NCBI GenBank assembly: GCA_002292375.1
Contig: DBBV01000017.1
Coordinates: 141,315 to 205,314 of the forward strand
DNA from: Methylococcaceae bacterium UBA975
GTDB taxonomy: Bacteria; Pseudomonadota; Gammaproteobacteria; Methylococcales; Cycloclasticaceae
Direction of reading: 5' to 3'
Length of the DNA: 64,000 nucleotides
The notes under the pieces were generated by a model. The model did no database searches. It saw nothing but the letters and a program-made list of their open reading frames with translations, and was not told the DNA's origin. Made by a program: the position numbers and the translations under genes. Positions 33,504 to 42,745 of this stretch are shown here, piece by piece; positions within the stretch are counted from its first letter, which is position 1, and each line of letters opens with the position of its first letter.

Positions 33504-34792
33504 AAATATTTGATGAAATAGAATCAGAAGTACAAAGCTATGCCCGCTCATTTCCGCGCATCTTTAATCGCGCCAAGGGCGAGTTTATGTGGGATGAAGA
33601 GGGTCAGCAGTATTTAGACTTTCTTGCCGGTGCAGGAACCCTAAATTACGGCCACAACAACCCAATTTTTAAAGAAGAACTCCTTAAGTACATTGAAAAC
33701 GATGGTATTACCCATGGTTTAGATTTACACACCAAAGCCAAGGGTGAATTTTTACAGGCCTTTAACGACCACATTTTTAAACCTCGGGGTATGGAATACA
33801 TGGTGCAGTTTACTGGTCCAACCGGCACCAATGCTGTTGAAGCGGCGATGAAAATTGCCCGCAACGTAACCGGTCAGCAAAATATTGTGACGTTTACTAA
33901 TGGCTTTCATGGCGTCAGCTTAGGCTCGTTAGCCGCAACTGGTAATTCACATCACCGTGATGCAGCCGGCGTTAGCTTAACCGGTACTCACCGTATGCCT
34001 TACGATGGCTATTTGGGCGACAATATCGATACGACAGACTATCTGGACAAGGTACTGTCTGATTCTAGCAGCGGCATTAACTCGCCTGCAGCGGTGATTG
34101 TTGAAACCGTTCAAGGCGAAGGCGGCATCAATGTGGCGAGCATTGACTGGCTTAAAAACCTTCAAACGGTCTGTCGGAAACATAAAATTTTATTGATCGT
34201 CGATGACATTCAGGCCGGTTGCGGCCGTACCGGTGATTATTTTAGTTTTGAAGAAGCAGGCATCGAACCTGATATCATTACCTTATCAAAATCACTCGGT
34301 GGGTATGGCTTGCCGTTTGCGGTCGTCATGATTAAACCAGAATACGACCTATGGAAGCCCGGTGAGCACAACGGTACATTCAGGGGCAATAACCTTGCTT
34401 TTGTCACAGCCAAAGCAGCCATCGAACACTATTGGGCTGATGATAACTTCTCCAAGGATATTAAACGCAAAGGGCAATACATTACTGATCGACTGAATAG
34501 TATCGTCAATCAATACGGCGAAGGGAATTTCTCCGCTAGAGGCCGCGGCATGTTCCAAGGGATTAATTGCGTCAATGGCGACATTGCCGGAAAAATCACC
34601 CATAACGCGTTCAAAAAAGGACTCATCATCGAAACCAGTGGCGCAGATGATCACGTAGTGAAGTTTTTATGTCCTTTGATTATTAGCGATGAAAACCTTA
34701 AAAAGGGCATTGATATCGTCGAAGAAGCGATTAAGGACGTTTGCGCTAAGCAAGATATTCCTGAAGAAAACCTTTATTTCGAAACCGGCTAA
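33500..34792 (+). CDS. ectB: Diaminobutyrate-2-oxoglutarate aminotransferase
   Basis: PLP enzyme making L-2,4-diaminobutyrate from aspartate semialdehyde and glutamate. Landmarks are FLAGAGTLNYGHNNP at about 42-56, QFTGPTGTNAVEAAMKIAR, VDDIQAGCGRTGDYFSFE with the PLP-ring Asp, and LSKSLGGYGLP carrying the Schiff-base Lys. Length (430) is typical. Its ATG overlaps the ectA stop. The 148 bases before ectC hold two hairpins. Confidence 0.97.
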   Translation: MKIFDEIESEVQSYARSFPRIFNRAKGEFMWDEEGQQYLDFLAGAGTLNYGHNNPIFKEELLKYIENDGITHGLDLHTKAKGEFLQAFNDHIFKPRGMEYMVQFTGPTGTNAVEAAMKIARNVTGQQNIVTFTNGFHGVSLGSLAATGNSHHRDAAGVSLTGTHRMPYDGYLGDNIDTTDYLDKVLSDSSSGINSPAAVIVETVQGEGGINVASIDWLKNLQTVCRKHKILLIVDDIQAGCGRTGDYFSFEEAGIEPDIITLSKSLGGYGLPFAVVMIKPEYDLWKPGEHNGTFRGNNLAFVTAKAAIEHYWADDNFSKDIKRKGQYITDRLNSIVNQYGEGNFSARGRGMFQGINCVNGDIAGKITHNAFKKGLIIETSGADDHVVKFLCPLIISDENLKKGIDIVEEAIKDVCAKQDIPEENLYFETG

Positions 34793-34804
34793 CCGTTAAT
34801 AGCT

Positions 34805-34882
34805 TCGTTAGCTATCTAACGAGGGCTTATGACCAAGTTATGGCTGCAACTAAACCACAGCACTGACAAGTAAAAAGTGCTG
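34805..34882 (+). other. Two stem-loops between ectB and ectC
   Basis: TCGTTAG/CTAACGA (34805-34811/34816-34822, 4-base loop) and CAGCACT/AGTGCTG (34858-34864/34876-34882). Neither is followed by a T run, so they are more likely processing or stability elements than terminators. The other junctions in this operon lack such a gap. Confidence 0.55.
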
Positions 34883-34940
34883 ATGGTTGAGCCATACACT
34901 TGATCACACACCATGAAAAATCTAATCATAGGACAATGTA

Positions 34941-35351
34941 ATGATCGTACGTAATTTATCCGAGGCTAACCAAAGCAATCGAAGAATTGTATCCCCTGAT
35001 GGCAACTGGGAAAGCACCCGCCTGCTTCTTAAAGAGGATCAAATGGGTTTCTCTTTTCATATCACCACGATTTACCAAGGCGTCGATTTCCAGATGCATT
35101 ACCAACACCATTTAGAATCAGTTTATTGCATATCGGGTGAAGGCGAGGTAGAAACCCTAGCCGATGGCAAGAAGTACCCAATCAAGCCTGGCACACTGTA
35201 CGTCTTGGACAAGCATGACAAACACAAGCTTCGCGCTTCCAAAGAAATGACCTTAGCCTGTGTCTTTAACCCACCGCTTAATGGTAAAGAGGTACACAAT
35301 GCTGAAGGCGCTTATGAATTAAATGCAGACACTGTTACAGAACCTTCTTAA
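34941..35351 (+). CDS. ectC: L-ectoine synthase
   Basis: Cupin-fold cyclase closing N-gamma-acetyl-diaminobutyrate to ectoine. [16 protein letters not shown] at the start, [26 protein letters not shown] for the metal-binding strand pair and [16 protein letters not shown] for the second cupin motif are all present. Length 136 is typical. An AGGA site precedes the ATG. Its TAA shares a base with the ectD start. Confidence 0.97.
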   Translation: MIVRNLSEANQSNRRIVSPDGNWESTRLLLKEDQMGFSFHITTIYQGVDFQMHYQHHLESVYCISGEGEVETLADGKKYPIKPGTLYVLDKHDKHKLRASKEMTLACVFNPPLNGKEVHNAEGAYELNADTVTEPS

Positions 35352-36307
35352 TGATGGGCCATGCGGCAAGCAGCAATAACAGTGCACATTTTTTGGCAAC
35401 TGAAGATGCCTACCCGTCGCGAAACGGGCAAGCAGCAAAACTTGTTAAACGGCATGACCCTGTGGTTTATGCACCGGAAAATAGCAGCGCACCGATTGCC
35501 AGCTCAAGCATTAAACAGTTTGAGCAACAAGGGTTTATGGTACTCGACAATGTGTTTTCTCCGCAGGAAGTTAACGAATTGTTGGCCGAATCCGCACGCC
35601 TGCGATCAGCTACAACTGACCAACAAGGCATGGGCACGATCACGGAGCTTGGACGTAGTGATGTGCGTTCAGTCTTTGATGTGCATGACAACAGCCCAGT
35701 CTTTAAAAAACTTGCCTCGGACGAACGATTAGCGGGCCTTGCACGGTATATTTTGTATGATGATGTGTATATTCATCCGTCACGCCTGAATTACAAACCC
35801 GGTTTTCACGGCAAAGAATTTTACTGGCATTCAGACTTTGAAACCTGGCATGTCGAAGATGGCATGCCACGCATGCGCGCATTAAGTATGTCGATCACGC
35901 TAACGGAAAACTTTTCCCAAAACGGGCCGCTAATGTTAATACCTAGCTCACATCAACAATACGCCGTCTGCCCAGGAGAAACCCCTAGCAACAATCATCA
36001 GGCATCACTAAAAAAACAGGAATACGGGGTTCCTTCGAATGCTTGCTTAACTTCATTGGTAGAGAAGCAAGGCATTGTCAATGCGACGGGCAAGCCAGGC
36101 AGCGTCATCGTATTTGATTGCAATGCCATCCACGGTTCAAATGGCAACATTACCCCCTACCCACGAGCGAATGTGTTTTTTGTCTATAACGCCTTGAGCA
36201 ATAAAGTGGCCCAACCGTTTTGTGAGCAGCCACCAAGGCCAGAACATATTTGCACGCGCGCCAACATAAAACCCCTATCAACGGTTAATCCAACGGATAA
36301 AGCATGA
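35351..36307 (+). CDS. ectD: Ectoine 5-hydroxylase
   Basis: Fe(II)/2-oxoglutarate dioxygenase converting ectoine to 5-hydroxyectoine. The iron triad is His160 and Asp162 in FYWHSDFETWH and His261 in CNAIHGSNGN, and QNGPLMLIPSSHQ and an Arg downstream bind co-substrate. An N-terminal extension (about 1-45) precedes the core, as in other EctD. Length 318 is slightly above the usual 300. It overlaps ectC by one base and the next gene by four. Confidence 0.96.
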   Translation: MMGHAASSNNSAHFLATEDAYPSRNGQAAKLVKRHDPVVYAPENSSAPIASSSIKQFEQQGFMVLDNVFSPQEVNELLAESARLRSATTDQQGMGTITELGRSDVRSVFDVHDNSPVFKKLASDERLAGLARYILYDDVYIHPSRLNYKPGFHGKEFYWHSDFETWHVEDGMPRMRALSMSITLTENFSQNGPLMLIPSSHQQYAVCPGETPSNNHQASLKKQEYGVPSNACLTSLVEKQGIVNATGKPGSVIVFDCNAIHGSNGNITPYPRANVFFVYNALSNKVAQPFCEQPPRPEHICTRANIKPLSTVNPTDKA

Positions 36308-36645
36308 CATTAACTGAACGCAAAAGATTGACTGAGCATGTCAGTGATCGAATAACGGAACTAGAAAAAGTATTTGCTAACGATGACCCCTTGGCCGTAA
36401 AAAAACAGCGGCAATCGGATGACGCTGCAGCCGATATGGATTTAACTATTCATGCACCGATAAACGATAAAATCATGCAAAATCACCAGCAAGAACTCGC
36501 CTTGCTGAAGCAAAGTTTTACTTGGCTAAACAGCGATCACGCTGGCTATTGTGACCAGTGTGGATCTGAGATTCCAGTGGCCCGATTAATGGCTGCGCTT
36601 GGATCACGGTTATGTCTGTCTTGCGCAGAAACAAAAAACAGTTAA
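36304..36645 (+). CDS. DksA/TraR-type C4 zinc-finger protein
   Basis: A 113-residue protein with an N-terminal helical, acidic part (EHVSDRITELEKVFAND, then DDAAADMD) and a C-terminal C4 zinc finger, YCDQCGSEIPVARLMAALGSRLCLSC. The zinc part and size fit the DksA/TraR family, which binds the RNA polymerase secondary channel. It overlaps ectD by four bases and ends 20 bases before ask, so it is built into the ectoine operon. That location is unusual to my knowledge; it might adjust transcription under osmotic stress. Confidence 0.85.
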   Translation: MTLTERKRLTEHVSDRITELEKVFANDDPLAVKKQRQSDDAAADMDLTIHAPINDKIMQNHQQELALLKQSFTWLNSDHAGYCDQCGSEIPVARLMAALGSRLCLSCAETKNS

Positions 36646-36665
36646 AGAAACACCCAGAGGACAAC

Positions 36666-38099
36666 ATGCATACGGTAGAAAAGATTGGCGGCACATCAAT
36701 GAGTGATTATGTTTCGGTTAGAGACAACATCATTCTTAAGCCGAAGAAGAAGGACGTTTATCAGAGAATATTTGTGGTATCCGCTTATTCGGGGATCACA
36801 GATGCCTTGCTAGAACACAAAAAGAGCAGCCAGCCCGGTATCTATGGCCTATTCGCCAGTGGTATAGAAGATGATAGCTGGCTAACCAAATGCGACGAGC
36901 TCCATCAACATTTACAAGACATTAACCGGCAGTTGTTTGGCAAAACCACCTTACTCGATAAAGCCAATGCATTTTTGGCTGAACGGATGGAAGATGCGAG
37001 AAAGTGTTTATTAGATTTACAGAGCCTTTGCCAGCATGGGCATTTTGCGCTGGATGCCCATTTGGCCACGGTGCGAGAAATGTTAGCCAGTATTGGCGAA
37101 GCACATAGTGCTTGGAATACTGCAGAGCTGCTCAAGCGCGATGGTGTCAACGCCTGTTTTATCGACTTAACGGGGTGGCGATCTGATCACCATATGTCGT
37201 TAGATGAACGTATTCGCTTGAGTTTTGAACATATCGAACTGGATAAACAGCTGCCTATTGTAACTGGCTATGCGCACAGTGATTCGGGGTTAATGTCTTC
37301 TTTTGATCGCGGCTACAGCGAGATGACTTTCAGCCGTTTAGCGGTTTTAACTGAAGCCACTGAAGCGATTATTCATAAAGAGTTCCACTTGAGTAGCGCA
37401 GATCCTAAATTGGTTGGCGAAGAAAATGCCGTGCCTATTGGCCGTACGAATTATGATGTAGCCGACCAACTTGCCAACTTGGGGATGGAGGCGATACACC
37501 CAAAAGCCGCCAAAGGCTTGCGCCAGAACAATATTCCATTGCGTGTAAAAAACACCTTTGAACCCGAGCATACTGGCACATTAATTACCCGTGATTACAT
37601 CAGCGAGTCCCCTTGCGTGGAAATTATCGCAGGTTGTAAAGGTATTTACGCATTGGAGATCTTTGATCAAGACATGGCGGGGAACCTATCAACCTACGAT
37701 AGTGAATTAATCAGTATTATCAAACGATTCAACGCACCTATCGTATCCAAAGACACCAATGCGAATGCCATTACCCATTTTTTATCCACCAATTTAAAAA
37801 CCGTCAAACGGATTCTTGCCTTACTAGAAGAGCGTTTCCCTGAGGCAGAAGTCAATCAGCAAAAGGTAGCGATTATTTCTGCCATCGGCAGTGATATGCA
37901 AATTCCTGGCATCCTGGCAAAAATGGTGCAGGCAGTGGCCAATGAGAACATTAGTGTGTTGGCGGTACATCAGTCGATGCGTCAGGTGGATATGCAATTT
38001 ATCGTTAATGAGGCTGACCATGACAGTACTATCAAAAGCCTACACGCCGCACTAGTAGAGGTTCATGATCATGGGCGGGCTATATGTCTCGCATCATAA
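36666..38099 (+). CDS. ask: Aspartate kinase, ectoine type (Ask_Ect)
   Basis: Phosphorylates aspartate to feed aspartate semialdehyde into ectoine. MHTVEKIGGTSMSDYVSVR gives the N-terminal kinase motif, with KIGGTS in place of the common KFGGTS, as in ectoine-cluster kinases. FDRGYSEMTFSRLA is the substrate part. The C-terminal third holds two ACT-like regulatory segments (EIIAGCKGIYALEIFDQDM and AIISAIGSDMQIPGILAKM). I start at the ATG at 36666 with an AGAGGA site (477 residues). No asd gene is present. Confidence 0.93.
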   Translation: MHTVEKIGGTSMSDYVSVRDNIILKPKKKDVYQRIFVVSAYSGITDALLEHKKSSQPGIYGLFASGIEDDSWLTKCDELHQHLQDINRQLFGKTTLLDKANAFLAERMEDARKCLLDLQSLCQHGHFALDAHLATVREMLASIGEAHSAWNTAELLKRDGVNACFIDLTGWRSDHHMSLDERIRLSFEHIELDKQLPIVTGYAHSDSGLMSSFDRGYSEMTFSRLAVLTEATEAIIHKEFHLSSADPKLVGEENAVPIGRTNYDVADQLANLGMEAIHPKAAKGLRQNNIPLRVKNTFEPEHTGTLITRDYISESPCVEIIAGCKGIYALEIFDQDMAGNLSTYDSELISIIKRFNAPIVSKDTNANAITHFLSTNLKTVKRILALLEERFPEAEVNQQKVAIISAIGSDMQIPGILAKMVQAVANENISVLAVHQSMRQVDMQFIVNEADHDSTIKSLHAALVEVHDHGRAICLAS

Positions 38100-38959
38100 A
38101 GATACTGCTTCTACTGACTAGCTTGCTGCCCATTTTGTTATATGCAGAGGCTGAGGAACGCGCAGGCACATCACACGTGATAGACACGTTGGAACAACCC
38201 CTCTACTCGCCTTTTGTTGAACGTTATGTCCTAGATGAGCTTAAACAGCTGCGGATTGACCAAGCAAAAAACAAACATGAATTGCTGCAACAAATTCTAG
38301 ACCGCGAACACAATTCGGTGGATCGTGCCGTAGCCTATGCGACTGACACCGTCACCTATTTCTTTTATTTGATTGCTGCGGCAACATCGGTATTGGTACT
38401 GGTTGGCTGGACCTCCATAAGGGACATTAAAGAACGAGTACATTCCCTAGCCGATGAGGAGATATCCAAACTCATCCATGAATATGAAGCGCGACTAGAA
38501 ATGATAGAAACGCAATTGCAACAAAAAACCCAGCATATTGATGAAAACCGTGAAGAAATAGAATTAACGCAAGATGTCCAGTCACTTTGGCTACGGGCCC
38601 AACAAGACTCATCTCCCGCCAGCAAAATCATTATTTATGATGATATATTGAAGTTACGCCATGATGATTGCGAAGCATTGACCTATAAAGCTGACGCTGT
38701 TCTAGAATTGAACGAGCCACAGTGGGCCGCTAATTTATGCCACCAGGCGCTAAAGATAGACCCCGAAAACTGCCATGCATTTTATCAGCTTGCCTGCGCC
38801 TATACGGCAATGAATCAGTTTGAAGAGGCCCTACGATTTTTAATTGAAGCTCTGAATAGGCGAGAAAGTTATCTAGAAGGTGTTCATGAAGATCCCGCAT
38901 TACAGCCTCTGGTCAACCATAAAATATTTAACGAACTACCTCGTCTGATGGCTAATTAG
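38084..38959 (+). CDS. Membrane-anchored TPR protein in the ectoine operon
   Basis: A 291-residue protein overlapping ask by 16 bases. An N-terminal signal or anchor (about 4-22, IIKILLLLTSLLPILLYAEA), a helical segment (about 45-80), a transmembrane helix (about 85-107, YFFYLIAAATSVLVLVGW), a coiled-coil (about 120-170, KQLQQK-type heptads) and then two tetratricopeptide-like repeats (about 195-260, containing KADAVLELNEPQWAANLCHQALKIDPENCHAFYQL in two pieces). It ends the operon. I recognise no named family. Tight overlap with ask suggests a function tied to osmoadaptation. Confidence 0.8.
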   Translation: MSRIIKILLLLTSLLPILLYAEAEERAGTSHVIDTLEQPLYSPFVERYVLDELKQLRIDQAKNKHELLQQILDREHNSVDRAVAYATDTVTYFFYLIAAATSVLVLVGWTSIRDIKERVHSLADEEISKLIHEYEARLEMIETQLQQKTQHIDENREEIELTQDVQSLWLRAQQDSSPASKIIIYDDILKLRHDDCEALTYKADAVLELNEPQWAANLCHQALKIDPENCHAFYQLACAYTAMNQFEEALRFLIEALNRRESYLEGVHEDPALQPLVNHKIFNELPRLMAN

Positions 38960-39187
38960 GCATGCCAAAAAACAAACAGTAACCGCTAAAAAAAGACTAT
39001 TGCCGATAGATTTAACTAAACAAGCATTTAATCATTGACCTGCTGAAAATAGTCTCTAAGATACGCGGCTCTGACAGGGCGGGTAATTGGCTCCGCTAGG
39101 AGCATTTCACTCACATTGAACGCTCAATTTGATGTTACCCATTGCTTTATCGCATGACAGGGACATGTCAATGCTCGTCAGAATTGC

Positions 39188-39264
39188 GGACCGGTAGTTC
39201 AGCTGGTTAGAATGCCGGCCTGTCACGCCGAAGGTCGCGGGTTCGAGTCCCGTCCGGTCCGCCA
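39188..39264 (+). tRNA. tRNA-Asp (anticodon GTC)
   Basis: 77 bases forming a full cloverleaf. Acceptor GGACCGG pairs with CCGGTCC, followed by discriminator G and encoded CCA. The D arm is AGTTCAGCTGGTTAG, the anticodon loop reads CCTGTCACG (GTC), and the T arm is GCGGGTTCGAGTCCCGT. Strongly similar to E. coli tRNA-Asp. Confidence 0.98.
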
Positions 39265-39306
39265 CTTCTTATTGTACCTTTCAACGTTCGTTCAAATAGC
39301 CGCTCA

Positions 39307-40614
39307 CTACATGCCAGCCATGGCAAAACCGTTGGCTACAATGCCCTCATCAAAGTGCTTTTGCCTATCAATATTATACTGCTCGGGATTAACAACCGTT
39401 TGAATGCGTAAGGGTCTACCTTTTGCATCAACAAAGACTTTTTCAAGGTTGATCACCTTTTCTTTTATCGGCTTCATGTATTTATCCATGATAGGCATAA
39501 CTCGTGGACGTAATTTAGAGTCTTCGTTTGACTCTAACACCAAAGCGATTTGATTATCACTGAGTTGGACATAACAACCGGGTGGGAAAACGCCCAAGCT
39601 TTCGATAAATTTAGCGGCCAACACACGATCGAATTGATCCCCTGCCTGCTGATAAATCACCTGTGTAGCCTCAAGGTGCGTCATGCCTTTTTTATAGGGC
39701 TTATCGCTGGTCAGCGCGTCATAGGTGTCAACAATCGAAACAATGTTTGAATAATAAGACACGTCTGCATCTTTAAGACCTTGCGGATAACCTTGCCCTC
39801 TGATGCGTTCATGGTGGGTTAACGCGGTTTCAATTGCGCCATAAAACATGTTGTCACTGGACTTTAACAACTCAGCACCCAAGGTTGTATGCGTCTTCAT
39901 GATCGCCATTTCAGCATCATCAAGTTCACCAGGTTTATTTAGGATGTTGTCAGGTATCAACATCTTACCCATATCGTGCATCATGCCACATAGACCGACA
40001 TTTTTAAGCTCTTGACCCGTGAGACCTATATGCCTACCTAAAACGATAGAGAGCATGCAAACGTTTAAACTGTGTTGCGCTGTGTACTCATCTTTGTTTT
40101 TCAGCTGTGTCAGCCACAAATGCGCGTCAGGGGAGTGCAAGATGCTATTCACTGAGGCTGCAACGGCTTCTTTTGCAGCTTGTGTTTTAATGCTGCCGCC
40201 TTTTTTTACGGTCTGCATAAAGTCATTGATTAATTGCCCAGTGGCACGGTAATTACTACTTGCTCGTTCAATTTCTTTTTCAAAAGAGCCGAGTTTTTTA
40301 GGCGCTTTACCAACAACATAGGCACCGCCCGTTGTAGAGTTTTTCGCCGCAACGCTTAACTTACTTTGTCGAGCATGATCGACATAAACATACTGACACA
40401 AACTTCTAATTGCTTGAAGATCACGGTGTGTACGCAAGTTAAGCCCTTGGAGTTTAAACGGTGAATCCAACCAATCTCTGTCTAACTTGGCAACGTACAT
40501 ACCCAGCTCTAAATTTTCAGCTTTTACGTATGTCAACTTAGTCTCATCGATATATGTCCCCGCTTGTTTAGCAGATGATTTTTTACCAAATAATTTAAGT
40601 ATCCATTCAATCAT
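39307..40614 (-). CDS. HD-GYP domain c-di-GMP phosphodiesterase
   Basis: A 435-residue cytosolic enzyme likely degrading cyclic di-GMP. An N-terminal DUF3391-like part (about 25-110, AENLELGMYVAKLDRDWLDSPF) precedes the HD-GYP domain: EYTAQHSLNVCMLS, MMHDMGKMLIP (HD at 213-214), HHERIRGQGYPQGL and SDKPYKKGM. All metal and GYP residues are present, so it should be active. Single gene after tRNA-Asp. It complements the GGDEF gene at 47 kb. Confidence 0.92.
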   Translation of the reverse strand: MIEWILKLFGKKSSAKQAGTYIDETKLTYVKAENLELGMYVAKLDRDWLDSPFKLQGLNLRTHRDLQAIRSLCQYVYVDHARQSKLSVAAKNSTTGGAYVVGKAPKKLGSFEKEIERASSNYRATGQLINDFMQTVKKGGSIKTQAAKEAVAASVNSILHSPDAHLWLTQLKNKDEYTAQHSLNVCMLSIVLGRHIGLTGQELKNVGLCGMMHDMGKMLIPDNILNKPGELDDAEMAIMKTHTTLGAELLKSSDNMFYGAIETALTHHERIRGQGYPQGLKDADVSYYSNIVSIVDTYDALTSDKPYKKGMTHLEATQVIYQQAGDQFDRVLAAKFIESLGVFPPGCYVQLSDNQIALVLESNEDSKLRPRVMPIMDKYMKPIKEKVINLEKVFVDAKGRPLRIQTVVNPEQYNIDRQKHFDEGIVANGFAMAGM

Positions 40615-40962
40615 AGTGTTTTACCGTGTCAGTGCTTTTGTCTTGCCTTGAGCAAAGCGCCCAAGTTAAGCCGAGTATAGACAGTATTTATATAAATTAA
40701 GTCATACCCAAACAAGTCCACCGATAAAGCTAGATGCGGGTCACAATTGATTGATTTAGTTGATTAGATTTGACAACTCGGTCACATAATATTGCCAATA
40801 AGAACTACAGCCATATCTAAGCCCATTATTTAATCAAATTGTCGGTTATTAAATTTAAAAAAAATATTGAAAAAATATTATAAGGCATGCATTATTCGCA
40901 AAAATTGATTGCGTAGACCAGCACGTTGGCCATATCGCTACCTTTTACGGAGAACGAGACTT
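40615..40962. other. Divergent intergenic region between HD-GYP and acidic-tail protein genes
   Basis: About 350 bases, AT-rich toward the right (many A/T runs at 40850-40885). A weak rightward promoter may be TTGAAA (40867-40872) with CATTAT (40890-40895). No RNA gene or c-di-GMP riboswitch pattern recognised. Confidence 0.35.
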
Positions 40963-41352
40963 ATGAAAAACAGCAAAAAATCAGCCATTAGTTATTGTGA
41001 ATTACGTACCGCTAAGGGTAATTCCGTTGTCATTCACGATAACCGCATTTTGTCCGAGCAACAAGGAAGGATTTATTTATACAACACCGATAAAAATGCC
41101 TTAGTTCAATACGACGAGTCCATCGTTAGTTCCAAATTATTCCCACTAGACGACGAGCAGTTAGCGCAGGCGGTTAAAGACTATAAAAGCCAATGGGAAA
41201 CTGCCCGTAAACAATATATACGTGAACACACAAAGCCTCATCAAATTGACAATGACGTTAAGCAAGCCAATATCGACGACTTGTTATCCGACGACGATTC
41301 GAATATGGATGACACGGATGTTAACATCGACGATGACGACTATGATGATTAG
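40963..41352 (+). CDS. Unknown small protein with acidic tail
   Basis: A 129-residue protein starting at the ATG at 40963. Residues 1-90 look like a folded domain (ISYCELRTAKGNSVVIHDN, GRIYLYNTDKNALVQYDES). The last 35 are almost all Asp with few other residues (DDLLSDDDSNMDDTDVNIDD). I do not recognise the family. Such tails often mediate contacts with basic partners or metal ions. It is a single gene before the convergent dinB. Confidence 0.65.
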   Translation: MKNSKKSAISYCELRTAKGNSVVIHDNRILSEQQGRIYLYNTDKNALVQYDESIVSSKLFPLDDEQLAQAVKDYKSQWETARKQYIREHTKPHQIDNDVKQANIDDLLSDDDSNMDDTDVNIDDDDYDD

Positions 41353-41450
41353 CACGCTGTTTTTACTGGGTCCGCTGGCAGTTATTTTGCCACCCCTCAA
41401 AACCAACATATCGGCCTAAAGCCGTTATTAATTTTATCTTTTTTGGCTAA

Positions 41451-42539
41451 CTACTCAGCGTCATTCAAATCGAACGTCAGCTGTTTTTCAATGTCTTGAT
41501 CTTCAGTTATTAGACCGCTAACAGTAACACCCAGCAAGCGAACCAATTGTTTATGCGCATCGGTTTTAGCAAATAAGTCCGCTAACAAGGCCTGCATTTG
41601 AACGATGCCTTCTATCGGATAGGGCAAGCTAATTGAACGCGTGATTTGCCGAAAGTTACTGTATTTAACTTTTAAAGTAACCGTTTTGGCCTGCATTTTT
41701 TTAGCCAATAACAGCTTAAAGACTGTCTCAGCTAAGACATTAATGTGTGCTAATAACTCGGTAGTGTCGCAAATATCGACAGCAAAGGTCGTTTCTTTGC
41801 CCAAGGATTTACGTTGCCGTGAACTGCGCACAGGCCGCAGGTCGACACCACGTGCAATATGGTAATAATAGCCCCCAGATTTACCGAAATGCGCAGTCAA
41901 GTCAAGGGCATCCCACGCTTTTAGATCCGCCCCGGTTTTAATACCCAGACGGTGCATCTTAGCCTCGGTGGCGGGACCGACACCGTGAAATTTACCTATC
42001 AATAAAGCAGCTACAAACGCTTCACCCTGATCAGGAGTGATGACATACAAACCATCGGGCTTATCCATATCCGACGCCATTTTTGCCAAAAACTTGTTAT
42101 ACGACACGCCCGCCGAAGCAATCAGTTGCGTTTCAGCCTTGATATCATCTTTAATGGCTTGTGCGATGCGCGTGGCTGAACCCGCTAATACGGTGGCCTC
42201 GCTAACGTCTAGATAGGCCTCGTCTAAGGATAAAGGTTCAACCTCTGAGGCATAGCGCCAAAATATCTGTTGGATCTGGCTCGACACTTGGCGATAAGCC
42301 TCAAACCGTGGCGGCACAAAAACAGCGTGCGGGCATAAACGGTACGCGCGCGAGCTGGCCATGGCAGAATGAATGCCGAACTGTCTAGCCTCATAACTGC
42401 ATGCAGCGACCACACCACGACTATCGGGTTGACCACCCACCACCACCGGCCTTGCGCGCAAATCTGGCTGATCGCGTTGTTCTACTGATGCGTAAAACGC
42501 ATCCATATCGACGTGAATTATTTTGCGTTGATCGCCCAC
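41451..42539 (-). CDS. dinB: DNA polymerase IV (translesion)
   Basis: Y-family polymerase that bypasses damaged bases. Palm motifs HVDMDAFYASVEQRDQPDL and PLSLDEAYLDVSEA carry the catalytic acids. GVSYNKFLAKMASDMDKPDG and the helix-hairpin-helix GKFHGVGPATEAKMHRLGI follow, and the little-finger domain ends with a QLTFDLNDAE tail resembling a beta-clamp-binding peptide. Length 362 is normal. No canonical LexA box (CTGT-N8-ACAG) is visible upstream. Confidence 0.96.
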   Translation of the reverse strand: MGDQRKIIHVDMDAFYASVEQRDQPDLRARPVVVGGQPDSRGVVAACSYEARQFGIHSAMASSRAYRLCPHAVFVPPRFEAYRQVSSQIQQIFWRYASEVEPLSLDEAYLDVSEATVLAGSATRIAQAIKDDIKAETQLIASAGVSYNKFLAKMASDMDKPDGLYVITPDQGEAFVAALLIGKFHGVGPATEAKMHRLGIKTGADLKAWDALDLTAHFGKSGGYYYHIARGVDLRPVRSSRQRKSLGKETTFAVDICDTTELLAHINVLAETVFKLLLAKKMQAKTVTLKVKYSNFRQITRSISLPYPIEGIVQMQALLADLFAKTDAHKQLVRLLGVTVSGLITEDQDIEKQLTFDLNDAE

Positions 42540-42745
42540 TGAACTTCGTTTAACCCATTTTTATTTGTTGTTTATTATGCCCCAATAATAAACCACGTAA
42601 CCTTAAAGCTGCTTGATATTAGTACTTTCAATGAAACTACGGCCTTTTATTTAAGCCTTCAACTCTTTTATCTATTGCTAAATGTTTAACAAGGATTAAA
42701 ATCGCGATTTTTATAGCCTCACAGGCAAGGGCAAGTAAACACCCC

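Noticed and set aside
42540..42745. SOS (LexA) control of dinB.
   Set aside because: No CTGT-N8-ACAG or close variant upstream of dinB in the intergenic sequence.
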